From Pegea sp. RAD2-039 (lineage: Eukaryota; Chordata; Thaliacea; Salpida; Salpidae): DNA of 64,000 nucleotides. The position numbers were made by a program, and so were the translations under genes. Shown in pieces: positions 1 through 11,699 of the stretch (its first letter is position 1; the number at the start of each line of letters is the position of its first letter). The notes beneath the pieces are model-generated. The model was not told the origin of the DNA. It did no database searches and saw only the letters and a program-made list of their open reading frames with translations. Where the stretch lies: assembly GCA_034620365.1 (NCBI GenBank), contig JAQGEQ010000040.1, positions 62,001 through 126,000 of the forward strand, given 5' to 3'.

Positions 1-998
1 CGGTTGAATTTCGAATTATGAATTCGAGTGCTTGGCCCTTTCCGAACCTAGTTAGAAATGTTAATCTTCCATCGCATATAAGTAGTATTTTTTTTGATGT
101 GCAAAAGTAAGTGTTGCAATAGTTTTGATTAATTTCTTGTTTGTAAACTGACTTTTCTGTAACAGTATTTATTCAAAAGAACACAATAGTCGTTTATTGA
201 AGCTAATAATCAGCGAAGGTACTGCTGATTTAAAAGCTACTTTTTATCCGATGCAGCAAAAAGCAGCATCACAAGTATCTAAATCTGAAACAGTTTCAAA
301 TTACATTTTACACGTTAACACAATTCAAATGATTGTACTAATGTTGTTTAATGGACAAAACTCCTTGTCTCTGGAGGTTTGAGTTATTTTTAAACTTTTC
401 AAGTTTGTGAAATCTTAGTTTTGTAGACTATTCAAAAAGAAACAAAAATCCCTTCAAGATATCTTTCCTGCTTGCTTACATCACTTTCATGTCGTGAAAA
501 AAGTCAGCAAATTCTTTTGAGAGAACCAATGAGAAAAGGGAGTAAGAAAACTGATGTTTTTAAAGTAAATGAGAATTTTTCTTCAAACCAACAATTCGTT
601 CAAATCCAATCAGGTCAGATACTTTATATGTCGACTGAAAGGAAAATTTAATTCTTTAAATATTTATTTTTTAGTTGATCTGCAAGAAGTATCAAAATCA
701 AATAGCAAAAAAATCAATAAAGTAAACGAGTTTCATAGACGACATGAAGTAGAAGCAACTATTATTAGAATTATGAAATCAAGACGAAGAATAGAACACA
801 ATAAACTAGTTAAAGAGGTTTAACTTACTAAATTAATTTATGGTCTGTTCAAGTAAATTTTTAAAGGTAATTGATCAGTTAAAAACACGGTTCTTTCCAA
901 ATCAGTTGTTTATTAAGAAAAGAATAGAATGTCTTATTGAGCGGGAATATATTGAACGTCTGAGTAATAATTACAAAGTTTACAATTATCTTCCATAA
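1..998 (+). CDS. Cullin (CUL3-like), C-terminal part, 5' end outside the window
   Basis: Scaffold subunit of a cullin-RING ubiquitin ligase, 3' part only. Exons I can join in frame: 1-106, 166-376, 427-613, 675-817, 867-998, all with GT-AG borders, giving about 258 residues and a TAA stop. The first two exons carry cullin-core landmarks (the H-N-S-R and G-T-A-D-L-K-A-T-F stretches correspond to the family's HSGR and LGxADLxATF). The last two form the winged-helix neddylation domain: RIMKSRRRIEHNKLVKEV, then a segment ending IEREYIER and NYLP. The Lys codon at 776-778 is the expected NEDD8 site. RIMKSR, HNxLV and IKKRIExLIEREY fit CUL3 better than CUL1. The core half looks divergent, so it could be a lineage-specific cullin. 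Family assignment is secure; the CUL3 subtype is inferred from motifs I know, not from an alignment. Confidence 0.9.
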
Positions 999-2039
999 AC
1001 AAACTTAATTTTTTTCTACTTGTATTTAAATCAAGAAAATGTTGTTGTTTTTTTTGCTCCGTTTTTAATCAATGAATTATTTGCTTACAACCAATAATTA
1101 CCTTTAGAGTTACTTCCTTTCTTTTTGTTTAAATCCACAAATTATTTTTGGCTGTTTGTTTTCTACCTTATAATTTTTTTCAACTAAAATTGAAGATTAT
1201 TCATCGAACTTTCTACAGTTGTGTCTCAGTAAGTCTAAACATTCTCGTTTAAATTTGCTGTTTCATTACGTTCTTTTCTCAGCCTTATCATATTTTTGTT
1301 TGTAAGTTTATTTATTTATTTAGTCTTTGAATAAACTTCCGAATAATTTAAATGTAAACTTTCTTTCGTTTCAAGATTAATTTTTAGTTATTAGAATTAC
1401 AAAACAAAAGTTTAGTAATCCTCATTAAAATTAATCTTCTTTTATGTAGTTTCAACTGATATGAATATTATTTTATTTTAGGAAATATGTTGGTAACATT
1501 ATTTAACTAAAATTTATTCAAAATATTTGTAAATTTTAACTGCTTTTATTTTTGTTCATTAATCTTATACATTACCTTAATTGGTTGAATAAAATATCAA
1601 AAATTGGCCCTTCCAGTAACAATTTCTCACTCTTATTAAGAACAAATAGTTTGGCTGCTGGGAAGAAAAGTTTATTGTACTTTTTCATTTATCAAAAGTT
1701 TACTGTCGTATTATAAATTCTACTGTTTATTAAAAAAAAGTTTATTTAAGTTTATGATTTATTTAAAAAATATTGATAAACTTTATTCAGCTTATGAAAC
1801 CTAACCAAATACTAAAACATTTTAAAGAAGTAATTCTTTATGTAATTTCAGAAACTTCCACTTTAAGATAGATTTCTATTGAAGTACTTTCTTAGTTAAG
1901 CTTTGCATATTGACTTTCTATATTTTCTTCGACAACAATATTATAAACGAATTTAAATTTGGCCAAAACAAGAAAAGCTTTTTTAATTTATTATTATCCG
2001 TTTTTTAACAAAATCTGTGCAACTTAAATAATTAAATTT
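999..2039. other. AT-rich intergenic stretch after the cullin gene
   Basis: No reading frame or RNA gene I can support. The DNA is AT-rich with many short homopolymers. The cullin 3' UTR and poly(A) site must lie here, but several AT-rich hexamers compete, so I do not choose one. Confidence 0.5.
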
Positions 2040-3190
2040 TAATCGAAATAATTTTCTTAATTGAAATTTTCTCTGATTTAGATAAACATTTCACCAGACT
2101 TATTTCCAAAATGGTTGTATTTAGATGATATTTGATTAAATTTAAGAGGAAGTGTATTGGGTGATCCTCATTCTTAATATTATTATCTTAATGAACACGT
2201 AAACCAACTCAGTCACTTACCACAAAATCAAGAAACTGAAGTTTTTTGTATTAGTTTATTCCTATATCTTTTGTTTCTCACTTTACACTTACAAATCAAC
2301 AAAAAATATAAACAGAATTACAAAGTTAGCTATTTTTGTACTGTTTGTTTCACATTCTATATATATAATAAAATTAATCTAAATAAAATCTATAATAAAC
2401 TTTGATTAAACTTTTCCTGGATGAAAAATAGATTTCAATTTAAATATTTTGCCTTATGAATAACTTAAAATATTTTTGCGCATATAAATATCTTTTAGAG
2501 ACAGTTTAACTTTTGTCGATTTTTTATGTTTGTAAATATTTATATTCAGCTATTTCAGTCTTAACCAAATTCAGTTCGAAAATCTTCATATATAGCTCAG
2601 TCTATAGCAGTATCAAGCAAGCTTGTTTGGCAATATGGTATAAACTGCTCTTATACTTGGACTTAAGCAAAATCCTTGAATAAGAGTAGTATCATAAAAA
2701 TTTGCCTTACGAACAGTTTGTAATTCAGTAGCGGCTAACAAGGAACTGAGTTTAACAGTAAAGTATAAGCAGTTTTAGATAAAAAAAATCGTTTAATGAT
2801 GTTTAGCAAGCTTAGGTGTCCGGCGGTGTACTATAGGTTTTTTCAAAAACCTGTAATGCACAGTCGAACATTTATAATTGCATTATAAACATAGCAATAC
2901 AAGCGTATTCGTATTGCCACAGGCACAAATTTGACATCAAAGATAATATTTGTAGATTTATTCAAAACCTATTTGAAATGTTTAGCAAAGTTAGATGTAG
3001 AGCCCTCTATTACAGGGTTTACTCAGAACCCTGTAGTACATAGCTCAACATTTATGATTGCACTAAAAGCAACAAGTTGTTTCCAGATAAGATTGTTATT
3101 GATAAATAATAGCATTTAACTGAAATTACTTGTTTGATATTTCGTTATTATGACTTTGTTAAATAATTGTAGAAAATTTTTAATTCTTGA
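2040..3190. repeat. Interspersed repeat family R, copy 1
   Basis: Aligns by eye to copy 2 (from about 3640) over its whole length. Shared landmarks are a segment near 2060-2120, a segment with CAAGCAAGCTTGTTTGGCAA near 2615, and two ~90-bp subunits (2801-2890 and 2980-3070). Identity looks like 70-80% with many small indels, so the copies are old. No coding capacity is visible. The copy stops before the long hairpin found in copies 2 and 3. Confidence 0.7.
2801..3070. repeat. Two ~90-bp hairpin subunits, about 180 bp apart
   Basis: Subunits 2801-2890 and 2980-3070 both run from GTTTAGCAA to a CAnnATTGCA(c/t)TA-like end. Each holds a short inverted repeat: AGGTTTTTTCAAAAACCT at 2835-2852 in the first, and ACAGGGTT with AACCCTGT at 3012-3034 in the second. 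The stem differs between them but pairing is kept, because a G-C pair has become T-A. Confidence 0.65.
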
Positions 3191-4402
3191 TTTGATATCT
3201 TATTTATTTAATATAGTATAGAAAATATTTTTATTACAAAGAATCACTTGTAGAATTGCATAAAACAGTTTTTTTATAGATGTAAATGCTTAATTTTGAA
3301 GCAGTTTATATATTAGCATAGATATTATTTACTAAAAATAAAGCTAAGATTTTATAGATTTTAGTTTCATTAAATTCTTACTTAATAATACGAGTTTTTT
3401 ACAATTATTATGATAAGAAATTGTTTGTTTATCAAAGCACTATATTTTGCTGCTGAGATTATAACTTAAATATTATATTAACAGAAATTTTTATGAGAAA
3501 AGGAAATTTTATTAGAAAATATCAAGTGTTATTATTAATGGAAGATGACGATTAGATATCAAACCATCCTAACTCCATACACTCAATGAACAGTGATTAA
3601 ACCAAAAATGATTGATAAGTAACTTTAAAGTAAGCAAATTTGTTTGTTTCAAATTAAATTTTCTCTAATGTAGATAGACAATTCAGCAGAATTAGTTTCA
3701 AAAAGTACATATTGACATCACCTTTTATTAGATTAAAAAGTAAGTTTATTAAGTGACCCTCATTTTTCAGATTAATACCTTGGTGACACGACACAATGAG
3801 CTCAAATACTGACCACAAGGAGAAGAAATTTTATGTTTGTTACATGGGCTAATTCCTATAGCCTTAATTTCTCATTTAGTATTTCCAAACCAAGAAAAAA
3901 TATTATCAATAGAATTTCAAAGTTAGCTATTTTTTCACAGTGAATTTTACATTCTAGAGATATAGCAAAATAATTTTATAAAAACCTATAATTAGCTTTG
4001 ATTAAACTTTTCCTGGATGAAAAAATAGATTTTAAGTTAAATATTTTAATATAAAAAAATTTGAACTATTTTTGAGCTTTATTTTTTTTTTGATACAGTT
4101 TACATTTTCGTGACTTTTTATAATATATTTATAAATATTTATTTTCAGCTGCTTAGTCATGACAAAATTCAATATGAAAATCCTTATAAAATGCTTAGCC
4201 AAGAAATAGAAAGTATCAAGCAAGCTTGTTTGGCAAATTGATATAAACTAGTTTTATTCATGGATTTTACTCTAATCCTTGAATAAGATTAGTATAATAT
4301 ACTTTTGCACTATGAACAGTTCGTGATTCAGTAGTAGCTAGCAAATAACTAAATTCAATAAGAAATTGTAATCAATTTTGGATAAAGAAATCTTTTAAAT
4401 AT

Positions 4403-4840
4403 GTTTAGCAAGATTAGGTGTCTGAGTGTGTATTATAGGTCTTATTAAAAACCTGTAAAGAACAGTCGAACATGTATAATTGCACTATAAACAAACAAAA
4501 ATCAAAATAACATTTTAACAGGTGTAATATTTACTTCAAGGGTAGCTTATGCAACTGTGTTACAAAACCGTAAGAGTGTTTAGCAAGGTTAGGTGCAGGA
4601 TAATGTTTTACAGGATTTACTTAAAACCCTGTAGTACATAATCCTACATTTATAATTGCACTATAAACAAAACAATATGAGTAAACTCACATTCCCATAA
4701 GCATAGTATTTACTTCAAAGGCAGTTTTTGTATTTTTTTGCAAAACCTATTAGCATTTTCAAATAGAGAGTCATGTGCTATATGTCTTAGTCAAAACCCT
4801 GTAGCACATAGCCCATCATTTATAATTGCAATAAAGCTAA
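4403..4840. repeat. Three ~90-bp subunits in repeat copy 2
   Basis: Subunits start at 4403, 4578 and about 4750, so the period is about 175 bp, as in copy 1. The first has AGGTCTTATTAAAAACCT and the second AGGATTT with AAACCCT. The third has lost most of the left arm. Confidence 0.6.
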
Positions 4841-5235
4841 CAAGTTAGTAAAAGTTAACAATAGTTTTGACAAATAATAACATTTCCTTCGAGCTACTTA
4901 TTCGATATTTTGTATTTATGGCTTTGGTAATTGATTATAGAGAAGTCTTTTCACTTGAATTGATAATTATTTGTCAACTTCAAAATGTTGTTTATTTTTG
5001 TAACTGAATACTTTAATTAATTTTCATTTTTATGTAAAAGTTTAATTTCGAAAGCCTAACTTTTTTTGACTAAAAAATGAAGTTTGGATTTGTTGTAGAA
5101 ATCAGGACATTTAAGGAAACAATGTTTGAAGTAAAATATATCTCAAATACTTTGAATAATTTTAGAAGTACCTTCTTGTAATTTGAATGTAAGTTTAATC
5201 TAATTAACTTCTGAAATTTCTATAAGACTTTTCAA

Positions 5236-5314
5236 GCAACTCAAAGTAAAATTGTCAGTAAGCAAACATTATATCAAAAATGTTTTGATTACTGACAATT
5301 ACATTTCGAACTGC
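5236..5314. repeat. Long hairpin (~35-bp arms, short loop) in repeat copy 2
   Basis: Left arm 5236-5270 contains AATTGTCAGTAA; right arm 5278-5314 contains TTACTGACAATT. The outer parts also pair imperfectly (CAACTC against GAACTG). The copy at 18868-18943 has the same fold with two changed base pairs, both compensated. A ~79-nt hairpin with a short loop is the size of a microRNA precursor, but it could equally be a palindromic transposon part. Transcription is not shown. Confidence 0.7.
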
Positions 5315-5829
5315 ACTACAACAGTCTTATAGATGGTAATTATTATATTTAAAGTTTTTTTAGATTACCTTAAGTATTATTTGTTAAAAATAATTGGTTA
5401 AGTTTTATTTTCTTAATGTTAAGAGTGAACAACCATTTCAGTAAACTTTTATTCTAAAACTTGTTTTTGATAGGAAGATTTAATGCTGTTCAAAATTTAG
5501 ACTCAAAATTTTCTTTTCTACAACGTTTGATCTATTAAACAATAACGTTTGCCTAAAAACTTAAAAAGATAAAAGAAATTAATTACATAATTAGTTTGTT
5601 GTATTATTTTCTAATCAACTATTCACAAATCATTTATTTTGAAATTTCAATCATCGAAATAATTTATTAAACTTATTACTTATCAATAAAACTTCGCCCC
5701 AGCTCTTACCAAAAAATTTGCTTTAAACCATTTCAAAATGAAGTAACGTCATCAGTTTTCAAGCAATTTAAGATGACGTCAGAAATGACCACTGATTAGG
5801 AGTTTTATTATTTTTGATAGACAAATATT

Positions 5830-6045
5830 TAGTTTACTTTAAACAAACAAGTTATAACAAAATAAAAAATATGTTCAAACAAAGTGTTGAGTCTAACATT
5901 TACATTTTAAAAGGTATTTTTATTTATTATTTAAGATGTATACAATATTTTTGTCTTAAAGTGCAAGCTAATAATTACAAGAAAATAAAAAGAAAGGATT
6001 CAGAAAAGTGGAGACGAAAACCAATCTCAAAAATAAACTAGAATA
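5830..6045. repeat. Segment repeated at about 10740-10950
   Basis: The run from the TTTACTTT-AAAAACAAA region through ACAAGAAnATAAAAAnGAAAG recurs at about 10740-10950 at roughly 70-75% identity by eye. An open frame of about 75 codons covers this copy (5814-6041), but the other copy is not open in that frame. I read it as repeat, not gene. Confidence 0.5.
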
Positions 6046-6099
6046 GTAAGCAGGCCACTTGCAGTTGTCACAAATGATTCTTCATGCACTTTTCAAAAA

Positions 6100-6207
6100 A
6101 TGTGGTTACATATTGTTGAGGAACAAACGAATCTATTGATAAAGTCGGAACCAAAGGATCTCAAAGAGTCTGGAAGAGAAGAAAGTCCGGAAAACAAGAA
6201 TTTCAAG
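6100..6207 (+). CDS. Possible single coding exon, product unknown
   Basis: An ATG at 6100 opens 36 codons rich in Glu and Lys (it includes EEQTNLLIKSEPKDLKESGR) and ends at a clean AAG|GTAAGA donor. A pyrimidine-rich tract and an AG follow at about 6262, but the frame after that acceptor closes within nine codons. No family is recognised and no other exons are found. It may be a remnant or chance. Confidence 0.2.
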
Positions 6208-6449
6208 GTAAGAAGTTTGTTCACTAACTTCTCTTTGCTTTTGACTATCTAATTGTTCATAGGTCTACAAGATCAAGATGGACAGGGTGTAATGTACAGA
6301 AGGTGTAATTGCTCCACCAGGTACACCTGGAATCTCTGACCTTGCACAATCCTACACAGCAGTAGAAGGAGCTGCTTTTAATATGAAACCTCAACTTGCA
6401 AGCTCCTATAAAAGTCCTCAAAGAAGATATTTGATTTAATTTTAAGGCA

Positions 6450-7200
6450 TATGAAGTTTCATGGAAATAAAAGAAGTTTTATGAAAAAGTTTATGCAGTC
6501 GTAGCAGCATTTTTAGGAAGTTGAATGTTTATATGAGTTGGTCAGCACACATCGAGAAATTATTTTTAATTGAGAGAAATTTTCTTACTAAAATTTCAGA
6601 ACTAATTTCATTTTTTACTTTTAAAAGATTAATCTAATATTTTGTAATTTTATATTTATTATTTAGAAACTTTGAAACAACATGAAGATAATTTGTTGAA
6701 AGGTGTTTATATTATCATTTCAGAGACTTCAATAAATAAAATATTTTTATCAGATCAAAAAATAAATATATTTTAATAATCCAATATTAATAAATTTGTT
6801 TTAGAATTTACTAGAAAATCAATCCATAAAAGGTTGAAAATAGTAGTTCATTAAACAATTTCATTTTTAGTATTGTTATAAAAGCTAGGTGAGTAAAACA
6901 TATTAGCAAAAATATACATCGCACCCAAAACAAACCTTCACTGCCATAAAAACATTTCCATTTTTCATAAATCTCCATTTTTAATAGTTTTTCCCGATGT
7001 GCTATTTCATTCCGACTTAATCACTGTATTTTCATAAGCATGTGAATAAGTTAACTTGGGGGTTACTGATGTTTAAGCTCTGTAGATTCTGAGAAAAAAT
7101 AAATTGACTTTTATGTTATAACTTAAATTCATATATAAATATAGAAAAATCAAGGTAATTTATAACAATAAAACAATAATTACGTAGAATAATAAACCAA
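6450..7200. other. Intergenic stretch with a worn gene-like patch
   Basis: Around 6660-6770 the DNA resembles 11525-11640 (shared GAAACTTTGAAAC and ATCATTTCA, about 60% by eye). That suggests a decayed relative of the small coding segment at 11.4-11.7 kb. Nothing else is recognised. Confidence 0.3.
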
Positions 7201-7377
7201 AACAAAGAAAAAAAGACATACAGTTATAAAACGACAATTGTGGCCATATCAAAATGGTAACAATAAAACTTCAGTTTGAACATACAAGAGATTCTGACAT
7301 GACAATACCTGATAACCGCTGTTTCAAAGATACAATTGCACAACACAAGAAAAAAATTACTCTAATAAAAGAATAAA

Positions 7378-7945
7378 ATGATATGGACCTTTGAAGGTGT
7401 ATGTGTCGTCTCAACTGATCGTCTTCTTAGAACGACAGGGTTGCTTCTAATAGGAAGATTCAAAACTAGATTCAGGTCAAGTTTTATAAAATCTGTTGAT
7501 TGTTGCACATACAACACATCATCATTTGATACAAATACAAGTAAGCTCACTCATAAAGCAAGGTACTCCATCAAGTATTTATTTAGGTGTTTGAATGCGC
7601 TTATCACAAAATTCATCTTTAAAAACATCAGACGTACATGTTTTTCTGCAAAAAAAACAGTAATGTTATTTATAAAATTTATTTTCTCTTAATGAAGCAT
7701 TTTTTTGGCATGCACGTTTAAATGCTCAAGTATTAGGTCTGTACTTCAATAGCTTTCCATAAAATAGTTTTAATTTTTAGCAAAAAGTTATTCTTTTCGC
7801 CATAATATAATACTTATCATTTTCTTAATGAAGAAAAAATGGTATTCTAGGAACAAGGTTGACCAGCTTTTAAAAATGAAGGTAATCTGAACCACAATTT
7901 CTTTCTCGATTATTGTGTCCTTTTCAAATCATAGAGATTATAATT
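7378..7945 (-). pseudogene. Decayed fragment of an ADAMTS-like gene
   Basis: On the minus strand this follows exons 16 to 19 of the ADAMTS-like gene at 20.1-25.0 kb in the same order and spacing. 7895-7945 matches the start of the C-terminal TSP1 exon. 7690-7760 matches the short cysteine-rich exon. 7480-7660 matches the exon containing the F-C-K-M-N-Y-C-D-K stretch. 7400-7465 matches the next exon. Reading is broken: the counterpart of that Y-C-D-K codon run has lost a base, and an in-frame TAA follows soon after. Upstream exons (prodomain, catalytic, disintegrin-like) are not found nearby. It is a partial duplicate of that gene or of a close paralogue. The plus-strand open frame over 7378-7692 is an antisense shadow. 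Confidence 0.7.
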
Positions 7946-8084
7946 ATAAATGAAATTGATATTGATATATTTGAAGGGAATTTAGTGAATTATGTAAATG
8001 TAGAAAATGGAACTTATCTTAATTGAAAATATGTTTGTCAGCAGCAGAAAAAAATAATCAAGAAATTATTAACTTTAGCTTTAT

Positions 8085-9356
8085 TTCGCTTAAAACTTCA
8101 TATTGGCACAAAATTGGAAGAATTTAATTATCAGCAAGTAAAGGTAAAATTATAAAACTGAAAGAATAATTGATTCAGTTCCATCTATAGACTGTCCGGT
8201 ATTTATATCTATTAGTAGAGAACTGCGCAGTACATGGATGAAAGTACGCTAGAAAAAAGAAGCTAACTTAGAAAAACAAAGATAAGATCTGATGATTTAT
8301 TATATAAAAGTCATTAAAATATCTTTTAATCTTTCAAAATTCTAGGATGAAACGAAGTTGAAGAGAAAGTTGACAAGATTTTGATAAGGCCGAAACAATA
8401 ACTAAATAAAATAAATTATTAGAACAAATAAACCGTTCTACTATCAAAAACCTCAAGTCCAAACACTTAAGACAGAAAATCAGTAATGATTATCTTAAAA
8501 TATCCTCCAGTTAAATGAAAGATAATATCAAGAAAATGTTACAACTGACATTCTAAACCAAAGACAAGCTACAAATACAAATTTTAAGATAAACAATTAA
8601 CCTGAAAGGGTTATCTATTTTTTCTATGTTATTACAAAACATGGAAATTATACTGAAGTTGAAAGAATGTACTTCTAAATTGATAAATGAAATACTAAAG
8701 TAAGTTAAAAAGGAGATAATTAGACCCATACATAATCTCAGCATACTAATTATTTTGCTGGTTACGAATTTAAAAGAACATACTAGACATACAAAGGACA
8801 AAGAAAATTGAAGAAAAATTTTTTTTCGAAGAATCAATTTGTTGACGATATGGCATATTAAGAAGAGAGGGTTGTAGGCACTATTTTTTGAAAGTAGTGA
8901 CCTAGAGATGAAGATCGACAACAAGATTTTAGATACGAAAAATAGAAATCAGTTAAGCATTTCGTGTGAATCTGTTGAAGAACATAAAAGATTTAAATCT
9001 TCCTACAGAACAGCGTGCTGACTTCGATAAAAAATATTTAGAAATTTTACATAGTAACAAAATTTAGAACCGACTAAAAATACTTCAAGAAAAATTCCAA
9101 AATGAAATCAAACTGTAAACAACCAACCTTAAAAGATCCAACTTAATTCATCTTTGAAGACGTACAAGAGAACATAATAAACCAAAGGTTTCGTATTCCT
9201 AAACTACAGGTCAAGTACTTCGTGATTCAGACTAGACAATAGCTATATTTTATTACTCTACAACTAAATTCTAAAAAAATCATAATAACATAAAAACAGT
9301 CTTCAGCAGAAATAAAACTGTTGCACAAGGGCAATGCACAACTCAATGTATAACAA
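8085..9356. repeat. Repeat family L, copy 1, diverged 5' part
   Basis: Aligns with about 14480-14770 and onward, e.g. CTATAGACTGTCCGGTATTT at about 8187 and 14587, at roughly 80-85% identity. Similarity then fades. A 123-codon minus-strand open frame (8553-8924) is low-complexity and hydrophobic, and I do not call it. No transposase or polymerase motif was found. Confidence 0.6.
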
Positions 9357-10307
9357 AGAAGTATAACTCTGAAAAAGAGCAAGATAGGTATTTTAGAAAG
9401 TGTGGAATAATAACATTTAGTTTACCAATGAGGAATTATGACCTTTGAAAAATGACATAACTTCTAACAGATGCAAACCTCTAAATCAAAAGCCAGAGTT
9501 GGATCCTCAAAGGCAGTTGATAACTGTACTAAGTGTTGTTCTGAGTAGATCCTAGAGCGCCATCTTGACAAAGCTGCATCAATCTGGCTGGCGTGAAGTG
9601 TATAATCTTGCTGTATCCACAAACAACTGGAAATCCATAACTACTAGCCTTGCACAATTATGCTTTGCATGTTTACATGCATGGTCTTTATAAGCTGAAC
9701 CTGTTAGAAATAAAAATACTGAAAAGTGACTGAAGATGTACCTGAGAGCAAAATCTGCAAAACTTTTATGAAATTGGGATAAAAGTTGGATTTTTAAGTT
9801 AGCTTTACAAAATTCTTAACTGGATACAGGGATGTAAGAAAGTAAAAAATTTAAGATTTACAAATGTAAGTCTCTTTTCTAATTATCATTTTGGTAAAAT
9901 TGAAGGATATTTTCATGGACAATTTATAAATTTGTGTAACTTATAAATAGCTTGTGTATATTCAATATAACCTAGAAAAGACTAAAAGGTAAGCATTTGT
10001 GTCAGTTTTGTTGGAAAATTAGGTTTGTATATATTTGTTCTAATCAATGTTTGATAATACAAAGCCATTCCAAAAGAATTATATGTAATTTACAAAAAAA
10101 GTCTGTCTTATAAGAATAAACAAAGCTTACTTACTTTTTGTTGATTCTCTTAATGATTTATAGCTTGCTGATACCATTTCCTAATATTAAATTATTAAAT
10201 GTAACATTAATTATTTCAAAATGTTTATAATCACTTTTTTATAAGACCAACAAAATCACAAAGTCTGAAATCACAAAAAATTATAGAGAGAAAAACAATA
10301 AAAGAAA
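9357..10307. repeat. ~950-bp element, copy 1 (nearly identical to 16216-17168)
   Basis: From GAAGTATAACTCTGAAAAAG to the GAGAAAAACAATA end, the two copies differ at only about ten positions by eye, and flanks on both sides are unrelated. The unit includes a less AT-rich block (TAGAGCGCCATCTTGACAAA near 9553). No open frame and no clear terminal repeats. A weakly similar block occurs at about 19430-19540. Confidence 0.75.
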
Positions 10308-10309
10308 TC

Positions 10310-10950
10310 TTTTAAATATGTTTAGCAAGATTAGGTGTCTGAGTGTGTATTATAGGTTTTATTAAAAACCTGTAAAGAACAGTTGAACATGTATAATTGC
10401 ACCGTCAAAAAAATAAAACCAAAATCATATTGCAACAGCTATTTACTTCAAGGGTAGCTTATGTAATTATGTTACAAAATCGTAAGAGTGCTTAGCAAGG
10501 TTAGATGCAGGATATTGTATTATAAGGTTTAATTAAAACCCTGTAGTCTACGAAAATATATAATTACACTAAAGCTACAAAGTTACTAAAGGTTAACATT
10601 AGTAATGACAATTAATAACACTTCATTTAAGCTACTTATTCGATATTTTGTATTTATGGCTTTGTTAATTGATTATAAAGACGTCTTTTCACTTGAATTG
10701 ATAAAGTTGATTTTTATTATTGTAAATAAAATATATTGGGTTTACTTTTAAAAAACAAAAATCAAAAAATTAAAATTTTAAAGAAGTTTTTAAATCTTTC
10801 ATTAACATTTTAGTAGAGAACTATTATATTTTATTTAAGATATACCCATAATCTCTTTGTTAAAATACAAGCTAATGATTACAAGAAGATAAAAAAGAAA
10901 GATAACAGAAAGTTTGTTATGAAAGAAAATCTCAAAAAAAAGTAAGAATG
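10310..10950. repeat. Repeat family R, partial copy
   Basis: Starts within a few bases of the end of the 950-bp element. It carries two 90-bp subunits (10320-10402 and 10489-10570), the first with the well-paired AGGTTTTATTAAAAACCT. It continues with sequence matching copy 2 after its subunits, then the segment also present at 5830-6045. It lacks the long hairpin. Confidence 0.6.
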
Positions 10951-11271
10951 ATATTTTGTGATTAGTGTCAATTAAAAATTGTATATCAAATACTTGTTTT
11001 GTCTTTATCTAACCAATAAGCTATCAAAGCCCGTTGGCGTGACAACAGAGGATTTTTACTTAATGACGTCATTTACAATGGCAGCGTTTTCGAAATAGGA
11101 TTGTGATTGGTCGGTTAGTAGACCAGTGACGATGTTATCACGATTTTTATTTTCAAATTAGCGCCACTATTGGCCACTATTATACTTGTAGTCACACGGT
11201 TACAAATTGTTTACAAAAACGGTTTTGGATGAGTGGATATGATGTGTACTTGACGTAAAAGTGTTGTAAAG

Positions 11272-11687
11272 ATGTCTCTGTACTGGAAGCAGCGTTTTCT
11301 GGTCACTAAATGTGCTGATCAGTTGGAGGTGAATTATTCGTTTTTTATAAGAAGATTTAACAAATTTTTAAACTATTGAAATATCTGTTCAACTTTTGTT
11401 CAGAACTATTTGAAACCCAAGATAGCTTACAGATTGTAGAATCAATGTTAACAGAAGTTTACTATCTAGCATCTCATACCTTGGAAGACCCACCAATTAT
11501 TTGGGAATTGTATCTTTCTTATATGGAAACTTTGAAACTACTTAATTTTAATTTGCTAAAAGATTTTTGTATCATCATTTCAAGAACTTCATTTCTTAAA
11601 ATGTTCCAATCAGAACAAAATACTCAGTATTTGAAAGAGCAACTGTATTTATTAGATTTATTTTGCAACTTCAAAGAAATTAATTAA
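11272..11687 (+). pseudogene. Small gene or gene fragment, product not recognised
   Basis: An ATG at 11272 opens MSLYWKQRFLVTKCADQLE, followed by a GTGAAT donor at 11329. A second block (about 11400-11687) reads SELFETQDSLQIVESMLTEV onward for about 95 codons and ends in TAA overlapping AATAAA (11687-11692). The composition is that of a real soluble helical protein. The obvious acceptor (TTTTGTTCAG, ending about 11402) would join the two blocks out of frame. So either one more exon exists, or a base has been lost and this is a pseudogene. A worn relative lies at 6660-6770. A TGACGTCA palindrome sits about 200 bp upstream of the ATG. I do not recognise the family. Confidence 0.4.
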
Positions 11688-11699
11688 ATAAAAGTTTGA

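Larger units (their letters stand above)
3640..5480. repeat. Interspersed repeat family R, copy 2 (longest)
   Basis: Matches copy 1 (2040-3190) in its first 1.3 kb. It then continues into a part that matches copy 3 (to about 19130), including the ~79-nt hairpin at 5236-5314. Subunits of the 90-bp type lie at 4403-4492, 4578-4668 and a worn third at about 4750-4840. No protein-coding frame is visible. Confidence 0.7.

Noticed and set aside
2801..4840. CRISPR-like array from the regular ~175-bp repeats
   Set aside because: Units are ~90 bp, diverged, spaced far too widely, and the DNA is clearly animal nuclear sequence.
7378..7692. 104-codon plus-strand open frame
   Set aside because: It lies antisense to the decayed ADAMTS-like exons; its openness reflects the ancestral coding strand.
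8553..8924. 123-codon minus-strand open frame
   Set aside because: Low-complexity Ile/Phe/Ser/Leu composition inside a diverged repeat, with no counterpart in the other repeat copy and no family.
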